Shown here: piece by piece, positions 10,101 to 17,779 of the stretch
How the letters are laid out: each line of letters starts with the position of its first letter
How positions within the stretch are numbered: the stretch's first letter is position 1
Origin: Trichomonas tenax
Lineage: Eukaryota; Parabasalia; Trichomonadida; Trichomonadidae
Reading direction: 5' to 3'
Assembly: GCA_023091735.1 (NCBI GenBank)
Contig: JALKBU010000321.1
Coordinates: 1-48,434, forward strand
Length of the DNA: 48,434 nt
The notes under the pieces: generated by a model
What the model saw: only the letters and a program-made list of their open reading frames with translations
Databases searched by the model: none
Told to the model about the DNA's origin: nothing
Position numbers and translations under genes: made by a program

Positions 10101-12013
10101 TCCATAATTGATGTGGCAGTGTGCCTGAGTGAGTCGTTCTCAACAGCGCCAATGAAAATTGCTGATATTTGAGTAATTGTTGAGACAACAATTGGAACAG
10201 CACGAGAAAACGGAATTACCTTAGAGAGTTCAAATCCACACCTGAAAACCGGAATTAAAATATTTTCATATTTAGGAACTGTAATCAAATCTGTTAAAAT
10301 TGGCAACAAAACTATCGAATTAAAAACGCTTTCTGCATTCATGCATGATATCAGTTGACAGAATGCAATAAATTCGTCGATTTGGTGCGTGAATTCACTG
10401 TTTTTGATATAAGGACAAATACTTTCGATTAATCCGCTGCTTAAGAACAAATTTATGAACTGAATCTCACAATCAATGACAACTAATGATCTTAAAGTTG
10501 GCATTATGAAAGTTAGCGATGAGAAATGGAAAGGTGGAAGTAAGATTTTCGCTAATAATTTCAAAACGATTTTTCTGTGCGCTATGCTGATTGTTGTAAC
10601 ATGCAAACAGAAGTTCAACACAACTATCTGGTATTTGAGCTGGTCTCCTTCTATTACATCGAATTTATGAGGAAAATGATTTGATTGTAATAAATTTCCA
10701 AGGAAAACCTCTATGCAATTCGAGCTCGCTGATTGAGATATATTGAGTAGAGCTGAAACAACGATAATCATCGCTGGGACATAAGTTTTTTCCGCATAAG
10801 TTGGAAGATTTTCGAAACCATGAAGACACTCGTCGTCAACAGCAAGTAAAGCGTCAATAACAGCACTCACATGTTGTAGTATTTCTGTAGCGAGTTCATC
10901 TTTAAACTTTTTAACGATGAATGATGTAAATAATAAGTGAGTTGAGAAATATTGATCAGGTGTTTGATACACCATTGGCTCAGGCATCGTGTATATAGGA
11001 TATATTTCGTTTAATTCGTTTTGTAAAGAAAAGTTTTGTAATGCCCAGCGTAAAAAACATGAGATTGAACGTGTTATAAAGCTGCAGTCCTTTATTCCGC
11101 TGCGCTCTATAATCAGAGGTATCAAATCTAAGCAAGTCAGGCAGAAACGGATATCTGATGGATTTGGAGTTTCGTATTCTGAGCAATAGCGCGAAATAAA
11201 ACATGAAATAAAGATGAGCAATTTGTATGAAGAGATTGTAGTTAACTTTGTGAGATAAGAAGTTGATGTTTTGATATAAATACTTGCGACATCGATTATT
11301 GGATCGGAATGCAGGATTTCATTATTGCAGTTAACCCACTGATTGAAAATATCGAGTGTGTAATCAAAAAAGAACCAATTATTTCTTTCAGAAAGCGAGT
11401 GTAAATTTGGAATAATGACTTCGAGCATTCTTCTGAGAAAAATATATATTTTGTTGTCTTTTTGGAGCGTATAGATTTGTTTGAACTTCTTAAAGCAGTT
11501 CTGAAGCGGTGTGAAAAGGGGTAATATTTCATTCAAAAGTTCGTTAGGAAGATAAAATAAATATTCGAAGATGTATGGTATTGTTTCCCAGTATTGGTCC
11601 TGAAAAATAGGATATTTGACACCGTGAAGTTCGCAATCGAGAGTATCTGGTAAAATATATGAAAACGCGATTAACCCTCTTATAATGTATGGAGTTATTT
11701 CTTTCCTATTCGTAATTTTCATGTTTGCCATTGAAATATACATTTGTGCGAGTAAACAAGAATTCAAAATTGGATATTCCTGCAGATGAAACAAATGTCC
11801 GAGTTTATGCGTTATTTCGTCCCTCGACTGACAACTGTTTAACTCTTTGCGCGCTGTTGATGAAGATGTGGGAATATATTTCATTTTTTCCATGCAAAAA
11901 TCCAATTCGGTCTTGTGTGACAGTCGGCTCTCCTTTACATGGCTCTCCATAGTGAAGTACTTGATCCATAATAATTGATAAGCCTCCTCTAGTTTCGAAC
12001 CATCATCAGACAT
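4199..12013 (-). CDS. BEACH-WD40 domain protein (LRBA/neurobeachin/lysosomal-trafficking type)
   Basis: The protein has 2604 residues. BEACH proteins are large cytosolic scaffolds for vesicle traffic, lysosome size and membrane fusion or fission. Residues 1-850 look like helical repeats. A concanavalin-like region (about 885-1010) contains QQWYYILLSYSDG and LYINE. More helical repeat sequence follows. A PH-type domain sits at about 1860-1980, and the BEACH domain at about 2015-2280 shows the signatures NFTYLARLNILSGRS, QYPVFPWIL, YRDLSIPVGAMN, LHIKLQGGRYDHADR and EWIDLLFGVHRR. WD40 repeats occupy the C-terminus (for example VTGGADCTLSVFNIKNF near 2410-2430). The length fits the 2600-2950 of LRBA/neurobeachin relatives. 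No intron is needed across 7.8 kb. The start at 12013 is the first ATG, and a relaxed Inr (TCACAT) lies about 35 bp upstream. Confidence 0.95.
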   Translation of the reverse strand: MSDDGSKLEEAYQLLWIKYFTMESHVKESRLSHKTELDFCMEKMKYIPTSSSTARKELNSCQSRDEITHKLGHLFHLQEYPILNSCLLAQMYISMANMKITNRKEITPYIIRGLIAFSYILPDTLDCELHGVKYPIFQDQYWETIPYIFEYLFYLPNELLNEILPLFTPLQNCFKKFKQIYTLQKDNKIYIFLRRMLEVIIPNLHSLSERNNWFFFDYTLDIFNQWVNCNNEILHSDPIIDVASIYIKTSTSYLTKLTTISSYKLLIFISCFISRYCSEYETPNPSDIRFCLTCLDLIPLIIERSGIKDCSFITRSISCFLRWALQNFSLQNELNEIYPIYTMPEPMVYQTPDQYFSTHLLFTSFIVKKFKDELATEILQHVSAVIDALLAVDDECLHGFENLPTYAEKTYVPAMIIVVSALLNISQSASSNCIEVFLGNLLQSNHFPHKFDVIEGDQLKYQIVVLNFCLHVTTISIAHRKIVLKLLAKILLPPFHFSSLTFIMPTLRSLVVIDCEIQFINLFLSSGLIESICPYIKNSEFTHQIDEFIAFCQLISCMNAESVFNSIVLLPILTDLITVPKYENILIPVFRCGFELSKVIPFSRAVPIVVSTITQISAIFIGAVENDSLRHTATSIMEQFTESIETFPLSFLPNFEENSFFDLSSKYIAASNDLMDLLTYNNALTTFTIKYPQYIEILNTKFTTIYSNIVNSINKNGLSMEVINSLISLALNTKCTLDNCTSLTIQNREAIRILINVIKGSEYEETIILAIIELCKSSSSNCFECFHADAIRYSLERCDNEKLLMHALNLYTTISSLFYSQLIMNETFRSLYLDAETRSKKHQEVINALINMIIESNNSPVTSFFHLNGITDCIIGPNLPSNALNSPWSLVTTIRMDRSCTENAPLITMIDSSVNVSISFSEKSELKIAITKSSNLKMSACFKYNFRKQQWYYILLSYSDGNFTLYINETKMQTIAFNKLSFDNSILVQIGCNDKAHLAVDIGPTYIFSTDDVNLVMKEFAKSRNSYGQLKNAIVSLHPCLAQQGKILNASPFSDQTPILFGTAVTFCTTIIDVIEMDGVFIGFIPLFQVVNREFVGDDEDVFLPSLLVILRLLLVISTEIQQHFESIGGFRLLSGFFRNIKPEYFTTHVATELVEMYKNLTLDSLRKQMVEFIWLNFSLWSEKPYEFQEVFYQQCLMAAYRSDTTNSFEFESYDFLLFQAQTPLLITGCSEEENKEISNFTNSFIDNYFKSFPTNTSLEAEQRNKLKSLQWNFFAELFEKKPTTSSFLIIYMIIAFHKVQFIKLQAFSVFERFIHERNPEIIDALAILSNYDGFVPLLSSESRDIQNHALLCIYSIAALYKSKFNQNDPALINAIHKAIRSWNPNVSDQKSFIQMLLFYALDTKDMAVNKSVPVVYPEFIIFFFYAITKMQPSKIPEIINQAEKLLLNGFTCEDPIFFIYLFFFLNHYYEINDANVGLISKLIANTCNTFMKLKYMSTILVATVTHTRVNFVPLFVGTVENFAKDIMDSNPNEDNMNYITRQLCSAYFFNPYFASELNPIRNLNPEEVASVMQIFSCKGDDNINQDFVFQYQEAHTVVGKVQLGIRVVNVASKIAAERKVEEVSMASILTLPIIEFYGLTLARLAIMTDDYDDLKEKVCTFLAAFNSRKGIATHETLSHAISYMYVGAKYRNFTEILDMLRAAYDEPADAQERFDYMKNYIIKQAAQFLIDYKPTFFQIRTKFAEDLATLNYSPEKMKQLLNHDGFNSYINAHQKKRLLVEHHASKLVQSFVNEATSNGGPLSSGLKEVHWRFLPMVDQKGRNLFMAPNRNFDIHRQASQLRDSQPVNEQEQEEIPLKRILSENFSFTEVSRIESMTKAKYSFVATLLKTVNRFEGKVFINKNNLVFDGVIKMDIFGEPNTSGRHKYIEINFTSIEFVFNRKHMHVSNACEIFTSKNRSYFLIFTTESRRASFLTSLQKCYDKSLMRKSKRIPMHKVSSSSTFSFGFFQSLRNVCSGIVQGNMSPMDLIQKTHLVDEWQDRMISNFTYLARLNILSGRSLNDISQYPVFPWILNCYNGPKETDIMDPKNYRDLSIPVGAMNDERLERLMELYRDLNDPLQTCLYRSHFSNPASVIGYLIREEPFSSLHIKLQGGRYDHADRLFYSIPAAWSSITGQMNDFRELTPEFFCSHHFLVNENNFDLGTLMDGNRANDVILPKWASNAWEFVQLHSRALESEYVSQHLNEWIDLLFGVHRRSIEHNNVFHSFSYPEIVATITDEGILTLAKNHCANFGVCPDQLFKEAHPIRKASIPIQQVQICDFPLDSKVECISHGHIMMHNAIIHVASGTVYNFSVPPVSKYVFTDILPKPGIFISVIQGTSFASVYYFDSEINKNVTLAHRGSVIQCATNIDDEFLVTGGADCTLSVFNIKNFTNLGSIPAHEFPVLSVSGSVPIGLIVSVDSGHNVFVSHLVALKYIHAFKVECSPTSEHKICLLESGLIAVSCSEANLPSRVLFYDLTGRKLGQVQESSRVIKLIEIKTNEGCFLGITTASKHLSVVDGSTLQTVKSFHDIVIVPELVQSAGKCRRAVVCVKNTNKLHVLSF

Positions 12014-12322
12014 TTTTTTATTTTTTTCCGATTTTTTTAATTAAATTATTATGTGATAGAGCATATTTTCCAATAATTTTTTTTTAATTTTTTAATTTTT
12101 GATTTTGCTCTCAATTTCAAAAAGTTGTTTTTCTGGATAAGACCATTAAATATATTCGATTATAATTTGGTACGTTAAATCTTTTTATCTACTTTACATG
12201 TCAAATTGACAAAATAAACTTTATTATGATTTATAGTTTAAATTGAAATCTTCTCACGATAATTTAAAAGCGAGTGGTCTGCATCCTTATATTTTAATTC
12301 AGACTCGGGTCCAAACACAGTT
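12014..12322. other. intergenic between BEACH and Pro/Trp repeat genes
   Basis: This AT-rich spacer separates two minus-strand genes. It contains the perfect palindrome TGTCAAATTGACA at 12199-12211. The bases that follow (AAATAAA) match the block just before the ATG of the Pro/Trp repeat gene, but on the opposite strand. A short out-of-phase frame overlapping the next gene (12238-12426) has no support and is not called. Confidence 0.55.
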
Positions 12323-13033
12323 TTATTTCCATACAAATGGAATTGTGCAGCCTCCTTTCCTGATTTTTGGCAATGTTGGAACAATCCACGGTGGAAGATC
12401 CTTATAGAGTCCATTCTGCTGGGCAAATTTGATTTCTGGGAATGTCGGGATGATCCACGGTGGCAACTTGTTTGCTTTTGAAAAACGTCTTGGATAACGC
12501 CACGGCATTGTGCAGCCTCCCTTCATAATGTTTGGTAACGTAGGAACAATCCACGGTGGAAGATCTTTGTAAAGTCGATTCTGCTGGGCAAATTTGATTT
12601 CTGGGAATGTTGGAACAACCCACGGTGGCAATTTGTTAGCCTTTGGAAAACGTTTTGGATAATGCCACGGCATTGTGCAGCCTCCCTTCATAATGTTTGG
12701 TAACGTAGGAACAATCCACGGTGGAAGATCCTTATAGAGTCCATTCTGCTGGGCAAATTTGATTTCTGGGAATGTCGGGATGATCCACGGTGGCAACTTG
12801 TTTGCTTTTGAAAAACGTCTTGGATAACGCCACGGCATTGTGCATCCTCCCTCCCTGATATTTGGCAATGTTGGAACTGTTCTAGGATGTAAAGGAATAC
12901 GATATGGTGGAACAGAATTCGAACTTCTTATTGGGTATGCCAGGTTCGAAACCTCACCTTTAGAGAATACAGGGGAATAGCGTTTTGAAACTTCTAACGC
13001 TGTTCCTATAGGTAAACTCCAAATTCCCATCAT
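12323..13033 (-). CDS. Pro/Trp-rich tandem-repeat protein, function unknown
   Basis: The ORF has 236 codons. After about 58 unique residues (MMGIWSLPIGTALEVSKRYS onward) it consists of a 55-residue repeat. Each repeat has two halves sharing LPPW(I/V)(I/V)PT(L/F)P(N/E)I: a 32-residue half with GGCTMPW and RYPRRF, and a 23-residue half with KFAQQNGLYKD. The half-motif occurs seven times. The protein is basic and rich in Pro and Trp, with no signal peptide or membrane segment. I do not recognise the family. Short Pro-rich motifs at regular spacing are typical of structural or cytoskeleton-associated proteins, but that is inference. Three TTTGTCAA copies lie 8-35 bp before the ATG and recur before the decayed neighbour at 14672. 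The repeats are open in one frame, which argues that the gene is or was recently translated. Confidence 0.7.
   Translation of the reverse strand: MMGIWSLPIGTALEVSKRYSPVFSKGEVSNLAYPIRSSNSVPPYRIPLHPRTVPTLPNIREGGCTMPWRYPRRFSKANKLPPWIIPTFPEIKFAQQNGLYKDLPPWIVPTLPNIMKGGCTMPWHYPKRFPKANKLPPWVVPTFPEIKFAQQNRLYKDLPPWIVPTLPNIMKGGCTMPWRYPRRFSKANKLPPWIIPTFPEIKFAQQNGLYKDLPPWIVPTLPKIRKGGCTIPFVWK
12354..12870 (-). repeat. 165-bp coding tandem repeat with 330-bp higher-order period
   Basis: The coding repeat has a 165-bp unit. The blocks starting at 12451 and 12781 are almost base-identical over more than 70 bp and lie exactly 330 bp apart. The unit between them (about 12616) is more diverged, giving an A-B-A pattern. 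This points to duplication of a two-unit block or gene conversion between non-adjacent units. Confidence 0.85.
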
Positions 13034-13036
13034 TAT

Positions 13037-13070
13037 TTATTTTGTCAAAATCTTTGTCAATTTGTCAACG
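13037..13070 (-). promoter_or_regulatory. TTTGTCAA triplicate upstream of the Pro/Trp repeat gene
   Basis: On the plus strand the motif TTTGTCAA occurs at 13041-13048, 13053-13060 and 13061-13068, immediately before the ATG at 13033. The same arrangement with one degenerate copy lies before the minus-strand ATG at 14672. The position suggests a shared promoter element. This is seen in sequence only; no factor is known to me. Confidence 0.45.
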
Positions 13071-13534
13071 ATTTACAATGTACATTCATGTCATATATCA
13101 AAATTATGTTAAATTTAAAAATCATAAGGTTTAAAAGTAACAATATTGAAATAAAATGTTTTTATAACATTGCTTATTTGGAATAAAAATATAAATAAAT
13201 AATCAACGATTATTTTCTATTCAAAAAATAATAGTAGTCATTTTTTCAATAATTTTGCCATAAATAGATCAAACATAATGAACAAAATATATTTTTATTA
13301 AAATTAACCAATTTCATCTTGAAAAATTTTATCCACCAAATTCGACATCAATTTAGAGATAATCGTAAAAGGCTTTATTGTAATGAAATGATTTCTGCTT
13401 TTAACTTCGACAGTATTGGCGCTGCAGAGTCTTCCGAATATTGGTTCAAGCACACTGGTTAATCATATCTTTGCAATTATTATCATGAAGCAAGAAGAAT
13501 GAACTAGATCTATGATAGCAATCGTTCACAATCT
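13071..13534. other. AT-rich intergenic, possible 3' remnants of a minus-strand gene
   Basis: No open gene is visible. Minus-strand frames downstream of 13535 contain short stretches of plausible protein interrupted by many stops, which could be the decayed continuation of the fragment at 13535-13732. Nothing else was recognised. Confidence 0.4.
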
Positions 13535-13732
13535 TTATATATTTTGGAGAACATAGTTCTCTAAGCAGCCTTTCCTTAAATTAGAGCCATCGATTGTAAT
13601 CACATCGAACGCTTTCAAAAATTCATCTGATAAATTAGCAGCAGCTTTTGAAACTGGATTTAAAAATTTAACACAATCATTTGTTATAACAAATGTTTTT
13701 TGTGAAAAATTGAATCTGATGGAACAGAGCAT
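13535..13732 (-). pseudogene. fragment resembling a trichomonad BTB-like N-terminal domain
   Basis: This 65-codon frame contains FNFSQKTFVITNDCVKFLNP and SKAAANLSDEFLKAFDVITI. The layout (an F-x-F strand, a short substrate-like strand, then a helix with LSDEFLKA) resembles the BTB-like N-terminal segment that precedes LRR or ankyrin repeats in many trichomonad proteins. It ends after 65 residues with no repeats in any frame, so it is probably a relic. The family assignment is weak and made by eye. Confidence 0.3.
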
Positions 13733-13819
13733 ATAATTCCATTTTCAATTTCAGTCCCTAAAATATTTGGGAGACATCAAATAAGTTTCAAGGCTTTCAA
13801 TGATTAATTAGATTCATAA

Positions 13820-14137
13820 ATACGTTCATTTGATTTTAAAGTAATCTGCTATGTTAATGTTTCAGAAGGCAAAGTTTTCAATAAAGGCGATAAAATACTA
13901 TTCAAAGGAAACGTTGATGATGCTGACATCGATGATGACCTTATAGTTTATATGAGAATTAATGATAATATGTTTACTGCAATTCATCATTGCCCATCAA
14001 GTGAAAGGTTTAATTGCCAATCGTTCAATAACGAAATATCGGCAATTGGTATAACAGGAAACAATTCAATGACATTCATAGTCACCGATGAATGTAACTC
14101 AAAGTCTGAAGATTATATTTATGTCTTTAAACTTTGA
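13820..14137 (+). pseudogene. C-terminal fragment of an Ig-like/adhesin-type surface protein
   Basis: An open frame with no plausible start runs from just after TAA at 13817 to TGA at 14135-14137. It includes VSEGKVFNKGDKILFKGNVD, an acidic ADIDDD turn, then YMRINDNMFTAIHH and SMTFIVTDECNSKSEDYIYVF. The alternation of short strands with G-D and N-D turns is typical of repeated beta-sandwich domains in large trichomonad surface proteins. The fragment lacks a leader, upstream domains and a membrane anchor, so it is likely a relic. An internal ATG at 13952 is not a likely true start because similarity begins upstream of it. Confidence 0.45.
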
Positions 14138-14224
14138 CTAAAATGCCACGTTCGTGAAACTAGTTTATTTAGCTGTAAAAATTTGTATATGGAAAAATAG
14201 CATTGATTCAAACTAATTTATAGT

Positions 14225-14672
14225 TTAAAATCTCTTAGTTATTCCGAAACCAAAATTAGACTCATTGAGTTGAAGAGAAGCAGCTGGAGTATGTCCTCCG
14301 ATTTTGGTAACAGAAATTTTTGGCTTCTGGCAGGAATTGCATTTTTGAAGTTCATTCTTTTCTTCAACGTGTTTTGAACGAATGGCAAGAAAGCTCTTTT
14401 CTTCAGGCCTTTTCATTTTGCCACGAAATCCTTCCAGGTCAAATGGGAATATTCGAGCATGTGAATGTGTATGTTTGTGGGTTTGTTTGAAAAACTATGG
14501 CAATGTTCTTGGAACTACATAATTTGTACTCTCTTCTATGCTGTATTGTAAGAGGACCATTCTCTGCGATTTCATGAGGAATATAGCTTTTAACTCCATG
14601 TGGTTTCTTTAACTGTCCCAAATTATTTGGTTGCGTCCCACTATAAATACGAATGCTTAACAAGTAGAACAT
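14225..14672 (-). pseudogene. small protein gene, probable decayed neighbour of the Pro/Trp repeat gene
   Basis: An ATG at 14672 starts a frame with IYSGTQPNNLGQLKKPHGVK, and a second frame ending at 14225 gives KISVTKIGGHTPAASLQLNE. Between them sensible sequence changes frame: one reading contains STNYVVPRTLP then TAG and a His/Thr/Lys-rich stretch, and it joins IFPFDLEGFRGKMKRPEEK about 20 codons before the second ORF's ATG. At least two shifts or one shift plus a stop are therefore needed to connect the parts. The TTTGTCAA promoter block before the ATG matches that of the repeat gene, so the two may be paralogues or co-regulated genes. Function is unknown. Confidence 0.45.
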
Positions 14673-14685
14673 TTAAAATATGATT

Positions 14686-14717
14686 CTGCCAAAATTCATT
14701 GTCAATTTGTCAATGAT
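14686..14717 (-). promoter_or_regulatory. TTTGTCAA block upstream of decayed gene 14225-14672
   Basis: On the plus strand the block reads TGCCAAAA at 14687-14694, ATTGTCAA ending at 14705, and TTTGTCAA at 14706-14713. It matches the spacing of the block at 13037-13070, including the adjacent GTCAATTTGTCAA core. It lies 14-45 bp before the minus-strand ATG. Confidence 0.42.
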
Positions 14718-16476
14718 CAAATTGTTTCCTTTAATGCATGGACCAATATTTACCGAAAATAAAAGTGAATTAAAATAATTCAATTGGAAGATCATTTTGA
14801 ATACTGTTAGAATTTAGGCGTTTAAATTTGAAAAATAGAATGATCTGATTGCAATATAGATTTATATAGAAAAATGAATACTGAATAGATTTGTAGATTG
14901 TTGCAGTTTATAAACTTAAACTTTTGATAAGATTTGCCAAAATTGACTTCTTTTTGCCGAATAATCAGATCTGATTTATTTCATCAATATCTCAATAGAC
15001 ATGATACTTTTTCTTATTATCATTTCGACATCATACGCACAAGCAAGTGGAATTCAATTTTATTAGATATAAATTGGTTTCGAATTTTTCTTGGTTAATA
15101 AGTTTATTATTTAAATATTTCATTTATTGGTGCGCCATCTCCAATTCAAGAAATGTGGAGTTCTTTTCGATGTTGATGTATTTCTTTTCATCATCATCTT
15201 TATTTTCTTTATATACCATGACTTGAAAAGTTGTATGAAATAGATGAATTTATCGCTGTTTCATTCCAATTTGTCTTTTTTATCTTCACCTCTCTGAAAT
15301 CTCTCAATTCTGCGTTCGACTCTCTTCTTGAGAAGATTATCCTTTTTCACGAGTCATGGCAACACATTTGCTTTCTCTTGTAACTATATTTTTTAGGGGG
15401 CCTTTGATACTTTGTATACTATGTAAAAGAGTTGTTTGAGCATATTTTAAGTCGAAGAACAGATGCTGTTATTTAGAAGATTAATTGAACCAACAGAAAT
15501 CATTTTCATTTTCTATGTTGATGAATTATTTCATTGAAAAGTTCATTAAATTTGAAATCACATCATAAGCATTACTTTTCAAATAGCCAAATAATCATCG
15601 GTTGAAATTACATATCTTATAGTAAAAAACTAATTTATCCTCCATAAGTTTGAAATGAACGAATGACGTGAGTTCAAAGAAATTCACGAAGGAAAAGTTT
15701 TATAGTGGAATAGAAATATTGCAGCCAGAAGCTGTTTTGCGGTGATTGGTTTGGTGATTCCAAAAATTAATCCCACGTTAAAAGAAGCTAAAGCAGCAGT
15801 TATTTTCGAACATAGAAAAATATAAATGGATCACTTATAGTGGTGGCAAATCATTGATCTTTGATATGCTTTTAGAGTTTTTGCTTGTGTTGAAGATTAA
15901 TTCAAGAAACATCCTTTGCAAGCATATTTATGTAAAAAATGGAAAAAACAATGATTAATTTTCTCGAAATATCGAAGCATGATATTGAATATGTGATTTA
16001 AGACATTATAGATGACTAAATTACAATTTTTATATATTTGATATTTTTCCATATTTTTTTACAATTTCACAAAAAATTATTATCATGTGTCATATATGGC
16101 CATGGCTGTGGGGTCCATAAATTGAACAGAATTTCATTAAATGCCAAAAAAGAGACATCAATGCTAAAAATATATTTTCCATGATATTGATTTTTGTAAT
16201 GATATAGGATAAACATCTTATAAGTGTGTGTAAACATTATCTCTCATTACAATTAAAAGGTTCCTGAATGCATTTTCCTCAACCAAACTATATGAAAAAT
16301 ATTGTTTTTTTTGGATTTTATGTTTATTGAAACAAATTGAATATCTTAAGATAAATCTCTAAATCAAGTTTGATCAACTGTATGTCAGAATGGTTTTTTA
16401 AAAATCGCAACTGCTATATCACAAAAGTGGCATTCTATGTAAACAATTTTTTTGATATAGAAGCAATATTTATTTT
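14718..16476. other. long AT-rich intergenic with gene relics
   Basis: This is about 1.75 kb without an intact gene. Two relics can be seen: an isolated signal-peptide ORF at 15001-15066 and a minus-strand Lys/Glu-rich frame ending at about 15125 (reading KENKDDDEKKYINIEKN in one frame). At about 15690-15950 the plus strand contains a short frame with VIGLVIPKINPTLKEAK that I cannot assign. The remainder shows no feature. Confidence 0.5.
15001..15066 (+). pseudogene. orphan signal-peptide ORF
   Basis: ATG at 15001 opens 21 codons (MILFLIIISTSYAQASGIQF and one more residue), then TAG at 15064-15066. Residues 2-14 form a clean hydrophobic leader with an Ala-x-Ala-like cleavage site (SYAQA). 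Nothing recognisable follows in frame. I read it as the 5' end of a lost secreted or surface protein gene. Confidence 0.4.
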
Positions 16477-16482
16477 TCATTA
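16477..16482 (+). promoter_or_regulatory. Inr element of the Myb gene
   Basis: TCATTA matches the trichomonad initiator consensus TCAYTW. Its A (16479) would be the transcription start, 10 bases before the ATG at 16489. Such very short 5' UTRs are usual in trichomonads. Confidence 0.65.
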
Positions 16483-16488
16483 CGAGTA

Positions 16489-17034
16489 ATGGAGAAGAGG
16501 CACTTCACAATGCATGAAGATAACGTGATATTGGAGCATGTGAAGAAGTACGGAGAGTCAAAATGGTTGATTTGCGCAAACAAGTTACCTGGTAGAAATG
16601 AATCAACTGCTAGGGAAAGATATAAAAATTATTTAAGCCAGAACGTAGCTAAGTCACAATGGACTCCTGAAGAAGATAGAATACTCATTTATTACTCGAA
16701 TATTTTCCCTAATAAATGGTCATATATTGCAAAATTCCTTCCAGGAAGAACTGACAAGATGTGCCGAAACAGATATGCATCTATCAAAAAGAGACCAACA
16801 ACTTTCTTAAAGTATATAGAATCTCCTCCAGCTCTAAACGAAAATGACTTTTCGATATTCAATGAATTCGAGTGCACAATTGAAAACTTTGAAAATCAAA
16901 CATCCTTACCATTTCTATCAAATTCATTTAGATATCCATATCATGTCAAAGAAATATTTCTCAATCAGGAAAAAAGAATAAAAACAGCAGAATTAGATAT
17001 ACCTAATCATTGTGATTGTATTTCATTAGACTAA
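16489..17034 (+). CDS. Myb-like DNA-binding protein with two SANT/Myb repeats
   Basis: The protein has 181 residues. Two Myb repeats occupy roughly residues 4-52 and 55-103. Repeat 1 has F6, W26 and Y45 at the hydrophobic-core positions. Repeat 2 has W58, W77 and Y96, with the recognition-helix sequence GRTDKMCRNRYASIKKR. Both contain the LPGR turn typical of R2R3-type repeats. The C-terminal 75 residues are acidic and unstructured with no recognised domain. Short Myb proteins of this type are an expanded trichomonad family of promoter-binding transcription factors. A consensus Inr 10 bp before the ATG supports this start. The gene stands alone between long spacers. Confidence 0.92.
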   Translation: MEKRHFTMHEDNVILEHVKKYGESKWLICANKLPGRNESTARERYKNYLSQNVAKSQWTPEEDRILIYYSNIFPNKWSYIAKFLPGRTDKMCRNRYASIKKRPTTFLKYIESPPALNENDFSIFNEFECTIENFENQTSLPFLSNSFRYPYHVKEIFLNQEKRIKTAELDIPNHCDCISLD

Positions 17035-17779
17035 AAGCATATATCATTGCATTTATATAACTTATGCACGATAAAATACAACTTTTTCGTAATTGAGGTA
17101 TCAATAAACATTTTTTATTCATTTTTGTGCACTTAGTCTTATTCTTGGAAAAACCTGGAAATCCCACAAATATAAACTGCATAGAGTATGCATTTATATA
17201 TATTATTCATTTGTTTTGGACAGAAATATTGATGAAGTTATGAAATCATGAAAGCCTGGAAAAAAAACTGGGAAATGGACAATTTAAGCCAACGTTACAA
17301 CAAAATTGAAGTTGATGTATATTCCTTTTGCGGCAATAATATGATCAGAAAACCATTTTCAATAATTCCATTCAAATAATTCACTCATATTGAAAAATCA
17401 AGATATTGATTTTTCAATTTCTGGATAATAATATTGATAAATATGGATACACGTCTGCCATCAATTGAATGTATGAAAAGGAGCATTAACGTACAAATAT
17501 ACTGAAATTGGCATATTATATCTTGGTGGAAATATTATGATCATGGTCGTGTGTGTTTTATTAACATTTGTTCACGATTCGACTTCAGCAATTACTCTTA
17601 TGAATGAAAGCATGTTTTAAATAGAAAAATATATTGATGAATTTTCATTATTATTAAATCTCACTTAAATAATGTTAGATCAATAACCTCTGTGTTATGT
17701 AAAGAACGAAAACATTAATTTAATAAAAAGAAAATGTTGGATGAAATTATCGAGATTTAAAAAAACATGAAATAATTTA
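17035..17779. other. intergenic between Myb and PITP genes, no gene seen
   Basis: This is a 745-bp AT-rich spacer between two genes that converge. TAA-rich 3' flanks are present on both sides. No repeat, ORF or RNA gene was recognised. Confidence 0.6.

Noticed and set aside
12943..12953. GGTTCGAAACC, resembling a tRNA B box
   Set aside because: No T-stem pairing, A box or acceptor stem can be formed, and it lies within the Pro/Trp repeat ORF.
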